From NCBI GenBank assembly GCA_037176725.1, contig JAZBRS010000014.1:76552501-76616500 (forward strand): a stretch of DNA of 64,000 nt. Direction: 5' to 3'. Below are positions 11,105-22,998 of this stretch, piece after piece. The number at the start of each line of letters is the position of its first letter. Within the stretch, counting starts at the first letter, position 1. Under the pieces are notes generated by a model that was not told the origin of the DNA, made no database searches, and was given only the letters and a program-made list of their open reading frames with translations. The stretch comes from Posidonia oceanica. Lineage: Eukaryota; Streptophyta; Magnoliopsida; Alismatales; Posidoniaceae. The position numbers and the translations under genes were made by a program.

Positions 11105-12460
11105 AGGGGGGGGGGCTGAGGATGCGCAGTCGAACGGAGGAGGTGCTCCCGGAGTTGGCAGAGACAGGGCGGCAATCGGTGGAGGACGACGCTGTCTGGA
11201 ACGTGCCGGAGCGTTCGCCGGAGCTCTACAGAAGGTCTGAAGCTCGGTCCGGTCGTTCGACGCAGCGAAGCTGCGCTCTGAAGACCGGAGGAGACTCCTG
11301 ACGTCCGTGCGGAGCTTCGGGGATCACTGGGATGGCGTTCCGCTGGCTGGAGCGCCGCGAAGACCGGAGGACGTTGCCGGAGAAGATGACCGGACCGGCG
11401 AGCGGAAACGGAGCAGGAGGGCCGGAAAAGCTAGTCTAAAGGGCGGGGAAGCGAGAGGAAAAGAAAAGGAAGCTAATGGAAGCAAAATTTACCTCTTTCC
11501 GCGTCTGAGTCGTTCCCCCGACGTCAGTGGTTCCAGAGCCGGTCGGCGGAGGTCGTTCGGTCACAGCGGGCGTCGTCCGTCGCTCGCGAAGGTTGGAGCG
11601 GCTTCTGAATGTTCCTCCGGTGCTTCCCAGATAGTCAGACGGAAGCTTCGCAGCACGAGTGGTGGTTCGACTGATTTGGGTTCACAGGTTGCTGCCGGAG
11701 GTCGGGGAGGGGCGTTGCTGCTCGTCGGCTTGGATGGAGCGCTCTGGGAGATTGCTGGAGGTGCGGGGAGTGGTTCTGGGTGGTTGAAATGCTTTTTGGG
11801 AGGCTGTGGAGTGGTCTTGGAGCTAGGTCGGTTTTCTGGGCTGAAGATGGTCTAGGTGTTTGTAGTGGAGCTTAAGGTCTACGATGGGTGGCTGGGTTTG
11901 ATGGTTGGTGTTTTGAGAAGGTGGAGGTCCAGTGAGTCTCTGGACAAAGTTTGGGAGAGGGTGGTGAGTTGGAGTGGAGGGAATTGTGAGAGAAAGGAGC
12001 TGGGTTGCAGGTCTGGTGATCGGGGTGTTTCCGGGTGGTTTTAGGTGGGTTCAGTGGGTGGAATGGCCGGAGAATGAGGCTGGGAAATGGCTGGGTTTTG
12101 GGTGATCTTGGGGGAGCAAAGGGGAGAAGTCTGGAGGCTTGGAGTGGTATTGGGGGATTGGAAAAGAAAGAAGGATGCTCTGCTGATATTTTCAGAGAAG
12201 AAAAGAAGAAGACTGGATGGAGGGATCGGGCTCTGATGAGGGCTTCTCTCCGGGATGCCCAGAACTCACAAACACTCTCTTTCCTCTCTTTTTTCACTCC
12301 GGAATTGGAAGAGGATCAGGGGAGAAGGAAGATCGCACAGAAAGGAAAGAAAAAACGGATTTTGGTCTCTGGTTTGCCGGTGGTCTCTCGTTGCTCTCTC
12401 TTGCTCGCTCTCACTGCCAATTGAAGGTCTATCTCTCTCTGATTGAAGGAAGGACGGGAA

Positions 12461-12470
12461 GCTTTTATCT
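12461..12470 (-). promoter_or_regulatory. TATA-like box in LTR F
   Basis: Minus strand AGATAAAAGC, followed by TTCC. It sits just downstream of the conserved 'GCCAGCAGC', the same position as CATATAAGCTTCC in LTRs A and C. A plausible core promoter; no start-site data. Confidence 0.45.
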
Positions 12471-14496
12471 GGGGAGGGGAGGCTGCTGGCGCGCTGGAAG
12501 TTTTTGAAATCCATCGGCGGCCACTGCAGCAGAGAGGACCGGTGTCGTCCGACTCCGGAAAAACTGCTGAGACGAGGGAGAGGCGGCGAGCTGCTGTAGA
12601 TGAAAGGACGGAGCTTCGAATTCAAATGGATGGAGGGAGACCTGTAGCAGCGAGCTCGCGGGAAGGAAATCCGGTGGAAGCGCGAGGAAGAAGAAGGAGG
12701 AGACGAAGCGTGGGCCGGACTGCTGCTGGCTGAGAAAAAGAATGAAAAAGAAAGAAAAGAAGAAATGGGCCGGATTGAGCCCAGTAAGGAAGGAAAGAAA
12801 GAAAGAAAGAAAGAAAGAAGGAGGAAAGAAAGAGAGGGTAGAATGGGGAAATAAAATAGGTAAAAATAAACTAAAAATAAGTAAAAATATTAGAAGAGTT
12901 TTGCTGTAGGTTAGGATTTTAATTAAGATTTTTAATGGTTATTTTGAGTTGATTAATGTGTTTTGGGCTTGATTAGGGTTTTAGGGTTTTGGTTTTGTTT
13001 TTAATTGGTTTTCACTTGATTAAATGTTTGTTAATCCCTTTTTAAATTATTTTAAAAATTTTATTTCTTTTGTTGGACACTTAGGGCATTGATTAGGATT
13101 TTTCAGGATTTATTTTGTATTATTTTAGGGTTGGTTTTAGATTTTAAAGTTGTAGTCTTCTTAGGGTTTTTCTTTCTTAAGTCTTTTAAGTTATGTCTTG
13201 ATTTTTATTTAAGGATTTTTCTTGAAGTTTTTAGTTGGATTTTTCTGGTTTGATAGGGTGTTTTTGAGCTTTTCAGATGTGTTTTTTTTTCCCTTTTTTT
13301 TAATTAAGCTTTTAACTTGTTTTTCTTATGTTTACTAGGTTAAGTCCTTTGCCTTTTTTAATTATTTGTTTTAATGTTTGATTTTTAATTCTCCTTTTTA
13401 GGGTTTGTTTTTTAATTCTTCTGATGGGTTTTTACCTTTGGTGGGTTTTGATTTTGTTTTAGCTTTTTTCCTGATTTTTCAGTGTTTTCTTTTGATTTGT
13501 TTTGCATTTTTTAGTTTGCATGTTTAGTTTTCTTTTTAGCTTGCTTAAGTTAAGTTTAAGTTGTTAATTGCTTGTTTAACATTTTTTAATTGTTTTTCTT
13601 AGGGTACTGATTTGTTTGTTTTATGTTTTGAGATTTTACAGATTTTTATGGGTTTTTGTGGATTTTTGCAAAAGGGAGAAAAGGGAAAAGAGAAGGAGGA
13701 AAAAATGGAATAAAAAGGGGAATAAAAGGAAAAAGATAGGTTGGAGGAAAACGATTTTTAAAAATTCAGAAAAAGTGTTAAAAATAAAGTAAAAATAGGG
13801 ATAGGATAGAGGAAGGATAGAAGCACAGAGGGGGCCCACAGCCAGACCAGAAAAAGGATCAGAAAGGGATGAAAAGAGAGATGATAATCAGGAGAGAGAG
13901 AGGAGAGAGAAAATGATAATCCCGGAGAGAGAAAAGGATAATTTGGGTGAAAGGAAGGCTTAGAGGTCTCAGAATGGGGTGAAAATTGGCGAGTGGGTAG
14001 TCTAGGGCTTAAGGTATTCGGTCTAAGGTTTTGGTTTGATTCTAAGAAGGTTTTGGAGGGGTTTCAAGGTGTAGAAAAAGGGGAAATTCACCTAGGTTTT
14101 CTAGGGTTTTTGGGAATGGGTCAGGTTTAGAAATTTCTAGGTTTTAGAGTAGGTTTGTTGAGTGGGTGTTGGTGGATTTTCCTATGGATTTTGGTCAAGT
14201 TTTGAGCTCGGGAAGAGGGGTAAAGGCTTAGGTCAAGTTGGCTGGTTATGAAGGGTAGAAAGGAGGGTTAGGGTTTGGTTTTGGCTTGGGTTTTGGATGG
14301 TTTGAGGGTAAGGTTTTGGGATGGTTTCAGGGTAAGGTTTTGGGGTTAGAAAATGGGTGTGGTTCTAGGTTTGGCTCTGAGGTTTGAGCTGGAGTTTGAT
14401 TTGGGAAGAAGGATGAAGAGGAATGTGCGATTTTGGGTTTTTCCTAGCCGCCAGAGAGATCCGCTGATTCAGCCTTGTCGAAATGGGGTGTCAACA

Positions 14497-14727
14497 GGTG
14501 GGCAGATGCGTTAAGTGGCAGGTGTTATTGTCTCAGTACGACATCACCTTCGTCACACAGAAGTCAATGAAGGGGCAAGCCATGGCAGATCATCTGGCCG
14601 ACTTCCCCTTACTTGAATATCAGCCTTTGCAAACACAGTTCCCCGATGAAGACATTCTATTCGCCATGGAGGATTCAGAGCAGAAAAATCCTAAAGACGA
14701 ATTACAGTCGCATCTGTACTTCGATGG
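14497..14727 (+). pseudogene. pol: element E: end of first RNase H and start of second RNase H
   Basis: This continues element E after LTR F with GRCVKWQVLLSQYDITFVTQKSMKGQAMADHLADFPL and then 'DEDILFAMEDSEQ'. It stops at LYFDG, the first catalytic motif of the second RNase H, where the 5' LTR of element B begins. An ORF spanning 14483-14746 is a chimera of LTR F, E and LTR B and is not a gene. The rest of E lies beyond the right edge of the window. Confidence 0.93.
14723..14727. repeat. left target-site duplication of element B (GATGG)
   Basis: These five bases of element E precede the B LTR. The partner copy should follow B's 3' LTR, outside the window. Confidence 0.7.
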
Positions 14728-17700
14728 TGTTGACACCCCATTTTGACAGGCTGAATCAATTGGAATCTTCTGGTGGCTTCTGAACCCAAACCTAGGTCCA
14801 AACCCACACCATTTTCTTCCTCTTTCCCCTCAAAACAAGCCCAAACTCAACCTAAGGTTACACCCCTTTCCCGAACCCAAAAACTACCCAAAAATCATAG
14901 GAAAACTCACTCTTCCTGACTTAGCAAACCCACCAAAGAGCCCTTAAAATTTCAAACCAAAACAACTCCAAAAAACCTCAGAAAACCAAGGTAAAACTAC
15001 CCTTTTTCTACACCTCCAAACCCTTCTAAAACCATCTCAAAACCAAACCAAAACTCTGGGAGCAAGACTAGAGACCCTAGACTACACACCCACCAAATCT
15101 CACCCCTTTCCGAAACCACTAAGACCTCCTTTTGCCCAAATTATCCTTTTCTCTCTCCTGGATTATTCTTTTCTCTCTCCTCTCTCTCTCCTGATTATCC
15201 TCCTTCTTTTCACCTCCTTTTCTCCCTCTTTTTTGCCTGGCTGTGGGCGCCCCTTGTGCTTCCATCTGTTCTCAATCTTATTCCTATTTTATCTTATTTT
15301 TACCATTTTCTTTGATTTTTAAAAAATTATTTTCCTTCAACTCCTCTCTTTCCTATTTATTCCTCCATTTCTCCCTTTTCCTCTCCTCTCTAATTTCCTC
15401 TTCTCTTCTCTTACTAAAACCTTTAAAAACCTTCGAAAACCTTTAAAACTCTAAAACAAAAGAGAAACAAGTCAAAATCCTAAAAAGAAATAATTAAAAA
15501 CTTAACCAAACAATTAAAAAACAAAAGCCTAACTAAATCCAACTAAAAAAGGGAAACCAAGAATGCAACTAAAAAATGCGAAACCAACCAAAAGAAAATG
15601 CAGTAAAATCAAGGAAAAAAGCAAAAAGCAATCAAAACAAGTCAAAGCAAGAATCTTCCTAAAAGACAATCGAAAACAATTCCTAAAAAGAAAAGAAAAC
15701 AATTAAAAAGGTGCCAAGACAACTAATTAAGGAAAAAAGAAGAAACCTAACAAATATAAGAAGAAGAACTCAAAAACCTAATTAAAAAAAAGGGAAAATA
15801 ATAATAATAACAAACAATCAAGAATCCAGGAACACCCAACTAAAAAACTTAACAAGAAGACCTAACAAAAAAGAAATTAATTAAAAGAACTCAACAAACA
15901 AAAATCAAAAACAAATAAAAAAGACTTAAGCAAAAAAGGACCAAAATCAAAAGTCCAAAACCCACCCTAATTAGTTTAAAACAAACTTTAAAAAATCCTA
16001 ATTAACATCCCAGGTACTTAACAAGGAAAACATAATTAGAAAACAACTTAAAAGACTTAACAAACATTTAATCAAAATAAAAAACAAATCAAGATAAACA
16101 AAACTCTAAAAACCCTAATCAAAACTAAATCTTTCTAAACCCAATTAATTAATCAAAAAAAATTATTAAAAAACTTAATCAAGGTCCCAACTTAAAACAC
16201 AATCACTCTAAGAACCTTTTCCTATTTTTGTTTTATTTTTATTTTATTTTTATCTAATTTATTTCTCTCCCTTCTCTTCCTCCTTTCTTTCTTCCTTTCT
16301 ATTTTTCTTTCTTTCTTTTCTTTCTCCTTTCTTGGGCCCGGTCCGGCCCGTCTCCCCTCCTCCCTTCTTTTCTTTTTTTTTTCTTTTCTTTCCCTTCCGC
16401 GCAGCTCGGCCCACGACTAATTCCTCCTCTGCCCGTCGTCTTCCTCTCCCGCTTCTTCTGGCTTTCTTTTTTCTTCTCTCTTTTTTCTCTGCCAGCAACC
16501 TCCTCAGACCGACAGCGCATCGTCCTTCCAGGCCTGTCATCCTTGCGCGCCGCACGTCCTTTGCCCCGAGCCGGACTGGTGTGCGTCGCCCTCCTCCCGT
16601 GTGCCTGCAAGTTCTTGCCATCGCCTCTCCGGGCCATTAATGGCAGCCAGACACCTGCAGACGAAAGGGGATAGAAACCAGTCATTCGGGGGGATGAGGA
16701 GAAGAGATCCTTCATTGCCCAGACCTCCACCCTCTTCCCGTGCACTCCCCCAGCCGGAGAGAACTCAGAGAACTCCCCCTTTCTTCCACTGAAATCCGGC
16801 ATTCCTCTTCCTCTTCTTTTCCACTCAAACCAGGACCCCAAACTCCTCCCAGATCACTCCCATTTTGCCCCGCAATCTCACCCAGAATCCCAACGATCCA
16901 CCCCTCGATCTCACGCCCGAAACACCCTGAAACCACCCTCCAACCACCCGAAATCCTCAGCAGAACCCAACACCTCCACCTTCCAAAATTCCCGACGCTA
17001 CTGACCACTAAACCTGCCCAAACTCCTCCCAGCTACTCACCAGAACACCACCTCTCCAGCACCCAAAGCCCCACTCTAGCAACTCGCCACAGCTCCGACA
17101 ACCCACAACAAACACATACCTCCATTTCTGCTCGAAATCCACCCATCCAGCAACCATCCTCCACAGCATCTCTCTGCCCAATTCAAGCCTCCAGTCACCC
17201 TCACCGAACACCCAGCAGTCCACCGGAGCTTTCCACTCAGCTTGAGGAGCAGCAGAATCCTCCCCCCACCTCTGGCAGAACCAGTGCACCCAAAAAATCC
17301 TATCCTCTTCCTCCAGCCTGCAAGCTCACACCTGAGCATCCAGAAAGCTCCGGAGCATCGCCACGAGTGGGTCCGAACCTTCGCGAGCCGCTGGGAACGT
17401 CTGCAACAGCCGGACCATCGCTGTCGTCACCTGCTAAAGCCACCTACGTTGGGGGAGTGACTCAGCCGTCGAAACAGGTACCTGCTTGCACCCGTAGCTT
17501 AGCTTTCTTCCTCTCCTACTTCCCGACCCCTTAGAACTAGGTTTAGCCCTCTGTCGTGCGAAGTCGTCGCCGCCTTGGACCTGTCTTCTCCGGTGAGCTC
17601 GCTGCATGCGATCGTCGCTCCGGCCCGCTTGTCCCTCGCCGTCGGTCCCCCGAGCTTCATGGAGGTTTCAAGAGTTCATCTCCGTCCACCGTTTCCGCTG

Positions 17701-17872
17701 AGGATGCTTCCAGCCTCCGGTCTGCTTCCAGAACTTCTGCAAAGCTCCGCCGCTCTCTCCGGTCTACTCCAGGCTACATCACGAGCCGCCGACGCTGCAC
17801 CGACCTCTGCACAGCTCCGGAGCACGCCGCCCGCCGCTCAGCGCCTTCCCAGCACCACTCTTCCTCCTTCTC

Positions 17873-17904
17873 TGGCCACTAGCAGCGTTCTGCTACAGTG
17901 GCCA
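17873..17904 (+). other. conserved LTR hairpin, copy in LTR B
   Basis: TGGCCACT (17873-17880) pairs perfectly with AGTGGCCA (17897-17904). Inside, AGCAG pairs with CTGCT around a CGTT tetraloop, leaving an AC bulge. The arms differ from all other copies, while the 3' loop-side CTGCTACAGTG is shared. Confidence 0.7.
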
Positions 17905-19064
17905 TTCCTCTGCATTTTTACTGTGCCTTTATATTTCTTAACTATGCTTTTTTTTGCCATGTATTGCATTTTTGCCTTGCATTTTTGTTTTATTGCATTC
18001 TGGTCCTGCCTCTGTTATTATTCATTTAATTTCGTATGTAGATCTTATGAAATTGCATGAAAAAAAACTAAAAATCAATTAATTGCATGTTAGTCCTCCT
18101 GATTTTAATCTGATTTAATGCTCATATTTTACCTTGATAAATTGCATTTTCAGTCCCTACTTTTCTCCTTATTTACAGTTTAGTCCTCTGGTCTGTTAAC
18201 TTAGATATTTATTTTTCAATTTTTTTTACTCCATTGCATCATTTCCCTCATATTTTCTGATTTTTGCATATAGGTCCTTCATTAATGCACAGCATACATT
18301 TTAATGCATATTTTGCTTATAAAATTGCATTTTTGACCCTACATGACTTGAAAATTGCATATAGGTCCTCTGCATGCTCACAGTATGTATTTAAATGCAT
18401 GTTTTGCTTATAAAATTGCATTTTAGACCCCGCATGTTCGAAAAACTGCATATAGGCCCTCGTTTGCATTCCAGACCACTCAGACCCCTGTTTTGCTGGA
18501 AAAATTGCATTTTAGACCCTATTGATTTCAAAATTGCATGTCGATTTACCATTCGACTTCGAAACCTGTCCTGATGCATGGCTACCCTGAAAAATTGCAT
18601 TTTGAACCCTGCATTTTGTAAAATTGCATTTAGACCCCCATCTTTTTCAAAATTGCATGTAAGCCCCCTTTTTTTCTGAAAAATCATCCTTAAGTCTCTT
18701 CTTGCATTCTGCACGCATTGCATTCTTGCATCCGGCATCCCTTGCACACACTCAGGCATTCTTAGCCCCTGTTTACACGGGAGGACCTGTTTTGCACACC
18801 CCTTAGGCCCCTTTTACACTTAGATCTTATCTTCTCCCCTTTTCTGGCCTCCTGCCTTGAAGTCTGGATATCTTCAAATCCGGCCATTGGATCTTCTCAA
18901 GTAAGCTACCTGGGCGACCCCAGCGGAGCATTCTTCAGCATGGACCAATCAGATTCCAGATCAGGCATCAGGTTTCCAAGGTAAGTCCTCTTGAACTTCG
19001 GTAGCATTTTTTGCATATCATTCGCATTGCATGGCTTTTACACACTATTTTTCGCTTTGTTTCA

Positions 19065-19580
19065 TGCACCGTTTTGCGTGCCACTTTGTTTGCTTGCACC
19101 GTTTTGCGTGCCATTTTGTTTTCTTGCACCGTTTTGCACGCCACTTTGTTTTCCTGCACCGTTTTGCATTCTCGTTTTGTTTCTTGCACCGTTTTGCATG
19201 CCAACTTCGTTTCTTACACCGTTTTGCGTGCCGACTTTATTTCTCGCCCTGTTTTGCATTCTCGCTTTGTTTCTTGCACCGTTTTGCGTGCCGATTTTGT
19301 TTCTTGCACCGTTTTGCGTGCCCCGCTCGTTTCTTGCACCGTTTTGCGTGCCTCGCTCGTTTCTTGCACCGTTTTACGTGCCTCACTTGTTTCTTGCACC
19401 GTTCTGCATGCCGACTTTGTTTTTCGCACTGTTTTATGTTCTTGCTTCGTTTCTCCCATCGTTTTACGTTCTTGCTTCGTTTCTCGCACCATTTTGCGTT
19501 CTCGCTTCGTTTCTCGCACCGTTCTGTGTGTCGACTTCGTGTCATGCACCGTTCTGTGTGTTTTGCGTCGTTTTCTCTTG
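19065..19580 (+). repeat. 30-bp LTR minisatellite, about 17 units (LTR B)
   Basis: Units of 30 bp with the core TTGCACCGTTTTGCGTGCC. The three long overlapping plus-strand ORFs here (about 19000-19700) are frame-independent readings of this repeat. Confidence 0.9.
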
Positions 19581-19675
19581 CATGTCGCCTGCATTGCCTG
19601 TTTTCACCGTTGTTTTGTTTTATCGCCTGCATTTGCATTAAGGCAGTGATGCTTACTGCCTGGGGTTTTCACGAG

Positions 19676-19680
19676 CCAGG
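19676..19680. repeat. target-site duplication of element A (CCAGG)
   Basis: CCAGG at 19676-19680 is repeated at 47208-47212, directly outside the two A LTRs. Joining the flanks restores 'CACGAGCCAGGTTTCGCCCGG', the sequence found at this position in other LTRs (for example 'CACGAGCCCGGTTTCGCCCGG' in G). Confidence 0.97.
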
Positions 19681-21581
19681 TGTTGACACCCCATCTTGAC
19701 AGGCTTGGATCCTTGGAGCCTTCCTGGTGATTGCTGGACTCAAACCCAAACCAAAACCAAACCCAAATCCTCTTCTTTACCCTTCAAAATCAGCCCATCT
19801 TGACCTATGCCTTTACCCCTCTTCCCAAGCTCAAAACATAGCCAAAATCCATAGGAAAACCCCCCAACACCCACTTAACAAGCCTACCCAAGAACCTAGA
19901 AATTTCCAAACCTAGACCATTCCCAAAAACCCTAGAGAACTTAGGTGAAACTCCCCTTTTTCTACACCTTAAAACCCTTCCAAAACCTTCTCAGAATCGA
20001 ACCAAAACTTCGGAACCAACACTAGAAACCCTAGACTGCCCACTCACCAATCTTCACCTCATTCCAAGACCCTTAAGACCCCCTTTCATCCAGATTATCC
20101 TTTTCTCTCTCCGGGATTATCATTTTCTCTCTCCTCTCTCTCTCCTGATTATCATCTCTCTTTTCATCCCCTTCTTGCCCCTTTTCTGGCCTGGCTGTGG
20201 GCCCCCTTTGTACTTCTATCCCTTCTCTATCTTATTCCTATTTTTACTTTATTTTTAGTTTTTTTCCTGAATTTTAAAAATCATTTCTCTCCAACCTATC
20301 TCTTTTCCTTTTATTTCCCTCTTTTTCCCATTTCCTTCTCCCTTCTCTTTTCCTTTGTCCTCTTTTGCAAAAATCCATGAAAACCCATAAAAATCTGTAA
20401 AACCCCAAAATATAAAAGAAACAAATCAGAACCCTAAGAAAAACAATTGAAAAACATTAAACAAGCAATCAAAAACCTAAACTTAACAAAATCAAACTAA
20501 AAGGAAAACCAAGCATGTAAGCTAAAAAATGCAAAACAAATCAAAAGAAAACACTGAAAAATCAAAGAAAAAACTAAAATAAAACCAAAACTCACCAAAA
20601 GTAAAAACCCCATCAAAAGAATTTAAAAACAAATCCTAAAAAGAAGAATTAAAAAAAAACAAACACTAAAACAAGCAATTAAAGAAACAAAGAGACTTAA
20701 CCTAACAAACCTAAGAAAAAACAAATTAAAAACTTAATTAAAAGGAAAAGAAAAACACATCTAAAAGACTTAAAAACACTCCATCAAACTAGAAAAATCT
20801 AACTAAAAACTTCAAGAAAAATCAGCAAATAAAAATCAAAGCATAATTTAAAAGACTTAAGAAAGAAAAAACCCTAAGAAGACTAAGACTTAAAAACCTA
20901 AAACCAATCCTGATTAATACGAAAATAAATCCTAAAAAATCCTAATCAATGTCCTGAGTATCTAACAAGAGAAACACAATTTTTAAAACAATTTAAAAAA
21001 AGGTTTAACAAACATTTAATCAAGTGAAAACCAATTAAAAGCAAAACCAAAACCCTAAAACCCTAATCAAGCCCAAAACACATTAATCAACCCAAAATGG
21101 CCGTTAAAAAATTTAATTAAAATCCTAATCTACATCACAACCTTTCTAGTATTTTTATTTATTTTTAGTTCATTTTTACTAATTTTATTTCCCCATTCTA
21201 CCCTTCCTTTCTTTCTTCCTTCTCTTTTTTCTTTCTTCCTTTTCCTTACTGGGCCCGTCGGCCCATTTTCCTTTTTCCTTTATTTTTTCTCCTTTTTCTT
21301 GGCCCGCAGCAGTCCGGCCCACGCCCCTCCTTCTTCCTCCTTCTCCTTCTGTAGATTTTCTGCAACTCTCTCCTGCGGCGAGCAACAGCCTTCCCTCCTC
21401 CTTTTTCAAATTCAAAGCCATCCATCTCGTCAATCCACAGCAGCTCGCCGCTTCTCCTCTATCCCAGCATCTTTTCCGGAGGCATTGAATGCCGGTCGAC
21501 TCGCCGACATCCATCGCTTCTGCTGCAGTGGCCGCCGGTGGAATTTGAAATTCAGCAGCGCGCCAGCAGCCTCCTCCTCCT

Positions 21582-21590
21582 CATATAAGC
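21582..21590 (+). promoter_or_regulatory. TATA-like box, element A 5' LTR
   Basis: CATATAAGC is followed by TTCC and repeated at the same LTR position at 43220-43228 and 50717-50725; LTR F has AGATAAAAGC. It would place U3 at about 1.9 kb and R-U5 at about 4 kb. Inferred from position and conservation only. Confidence 0.5.
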
Positions 21591-22944
21591 TTCCATCCAC
21601 CAACGGATCTTCTTCAGTTGGCAATCCGTGTGAGCGATCAGAAAACCCAGAGAGAGCAGTAGCCACCTGAGAGAGCAACCCCAGAGAATTCCAACAGCTT
21701 TTCTTCCACCTGTGCGACCTCCTCCTTCTCCTCTTCATCTTCCAATTCCAGAGAGAAGAGAGAGCAGAAGAGAGAGCCCGAGAGAGTCTTCAGCATCCCG
21801 GAGAGAAGCCCGAAGTCCAGAGAGAAATCCCCACCCAATCCTCTTCTTTTCCCTCTGAATTCCACAGCAGAACTCCCTCTTTCTTCTCCAGCAAACCATT
21901 CCCCTTCCAAGCCTCAATTTCTCTCCCAATTGCTCCCTCAAGTTCACCCAGAAACCCAGCAATCCCTTCCCACCATTTCCCGGCCATTCCACCACTGAAA
22001 CCACCCCAGAAATCCACCTGAAACACCCTCTGATCACCAACAGAAACCAACACAACCCACTCCAGAATTCCCTTCACTCCTGCCCACTAATCTCTCCCAA
22101 ACTCCACCCGGATAATCCCCTGACCTCCACCTTCCCAGAACACTTGGCATCAGACCCGGCCATCCACCACAGACCAAGAACTCCACAACAAACACTTGCC
22201 TTCTCCACTGACCAGAAAATCAACCGAGCTCCAAATCTTCTCCACGCTCTCCAGAAACCCAATCCAGCAATCCAGAATCGCTCCCTGGACCTCCAGCAAC
22301 CTCCTGGAAGGCACCACCGGGCCCGACGAGCAGCAACACCCTCCCCCCACCTCCAGTCACCTTGCTGAACCCACAGAGTGCCGGATTTCTCTCCGAGCTC
22401 TGGAGCTTCCATCCAACCAGCTGGGAAGCACCGGAGGACCATTCTGAAGCAGCTCCAGCCCTTGCGAGCAGCCGGCGACGCCCGCAGCGACCAGACGACC
22501 CCCACCGGCCACCTCCGGAACTGCTGAGGTCGGGAGAACACCTCAGACGTGGAATCAGGTAAAATCTTCTTCCCTTAGTCTTCCTTTCTTCCCGCGATGC
22601 TTCTTTGCCCTTTAGAATAGCGTTTCTAGTCCTCCTGCTCCGTCGCCGTTCGCCGCTCCGGTCGTCTTCTCCGGCGCAGACCTTCGGCCTTCACGGCGCT
22701 CCGGCCAGTAGAACGCGACCCCGGCGATCCCCTCAGCTCCGCACGGACTTCGGGAAGCCCCTTCAGCCCTCAGAATGCAGCCTCGCTGCGTCGAGCGGCC
22801 GGACGAGCCTACTGAACCCCTATAGAGCTCCGGCGAGCGCTCCGATGCATTCCAGGCCGCATCGCCCCCTGCCGACCGTCGCCTTGCCTCCGTCAGCTCC
22901 AGGACCACCGCCTCCGCCCATCAGCGCCTCCACAGTCCCCCTGT

Positions 22945-22998
22945 GCCGGCGGTGGTGAGGTCTGGAAGCATACTGCTACAGTACTCACCTCCGCCGGC
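22945..22998 (+). other. conserved LTR hairpin, copy in element A 5' LTR
   Basis: GCCGGCGGTGGTGAG (22945-22959) pairs with CTCACCTCCGCCGGC (22984-22998) at 14 of 15 positions. CTG/CAG and an apical AGCA/TGCT stem lie inside. The site corresponds to the hairpins at 491-544, 17873-17904, 44583-44636, 52068-52121 and, on the minus strand, 11052-11104. Confidence 0.7.

Larger units (their letters stand above)
8258..14496 (-). mobile_element. solo LTR F, 6.2 kb, minus strand
   Basis: Read on the minus strand it begins TGTTGACACCCCATTTCGACAAGG (at 14496) and ends ..GGGATCGCTACA (at 8258), with a perfect 5-bp target duplication. No internal region is attached, so it is a solo LTR left by recombination between the two LTRs of a former full element. 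It is the longest LTR in the window. In its own orientation it holds an A/C-rich U3, a pyrimidine-rich run next to the TATA-like box, a CpG-rich segment (about 11040-11700), 'TTGCATTTT' motifs (about 9990-10880), the minisatellite and the conserved 3' block. Confidence 0.96.
14728..19680 (+). mobile_element. element B 5' LTR, first part
   Basis: The LTR begins TGTTGACACCCCATTTTGACAGG and is interrupted at 19680 by element A; it resumes at 47213. Joined, it is about 5.54 kb. It contains an A-rich, strand-asymmetric U3 (about 15450-16200), a polypyrimidine run (16260-16480), a CpG-rich segment (about 17330-17900), the hairpin, 'TTGCATTTT' motifs and the minisatellite. Relative to the other LTRs it lacks about 430 bp just before the minisatellite, including the splice-acceptor-like site. 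A donor-like AAG|GTAAGT remains at 18981. No TATA box as clear as in A, C or F was seen; GGGATAGAAACC near 16668 may be a decayed version. Confidence 0.95.

Noticed and set aside
14483..14746. An 87-codon ORF with RNase H similarity.
   Set aside because: Its start lies in LTR F and its end in LTR B. Only 14497-14727 belongs to the pol of element E.
16299..16841. Minus-strand basic ORFs in LTR B, and similar ones at 21185-22541 and 42823-44179.
   Set aside because: They lie in purine-rich U3/R sequence. The A copies are conserved only because the LTR pair is recent, and frames are not kept in B, C or F.
21050..21075. CCCTAAAACCCTAA resembling plant telomere repeat (also 42690 and 50195).
   Set aside because: Only two imperfect units within an A/C-rich U3, at the same place in each LTR.
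22559..22615. A second intron-like pair (CAG|GTAAAATC ... CCTTTAG) in each LTR.
   Set aside because: Only about 56-57 nt, below the usual plant minimum. Possible as alternative splice signals but too weak to list.
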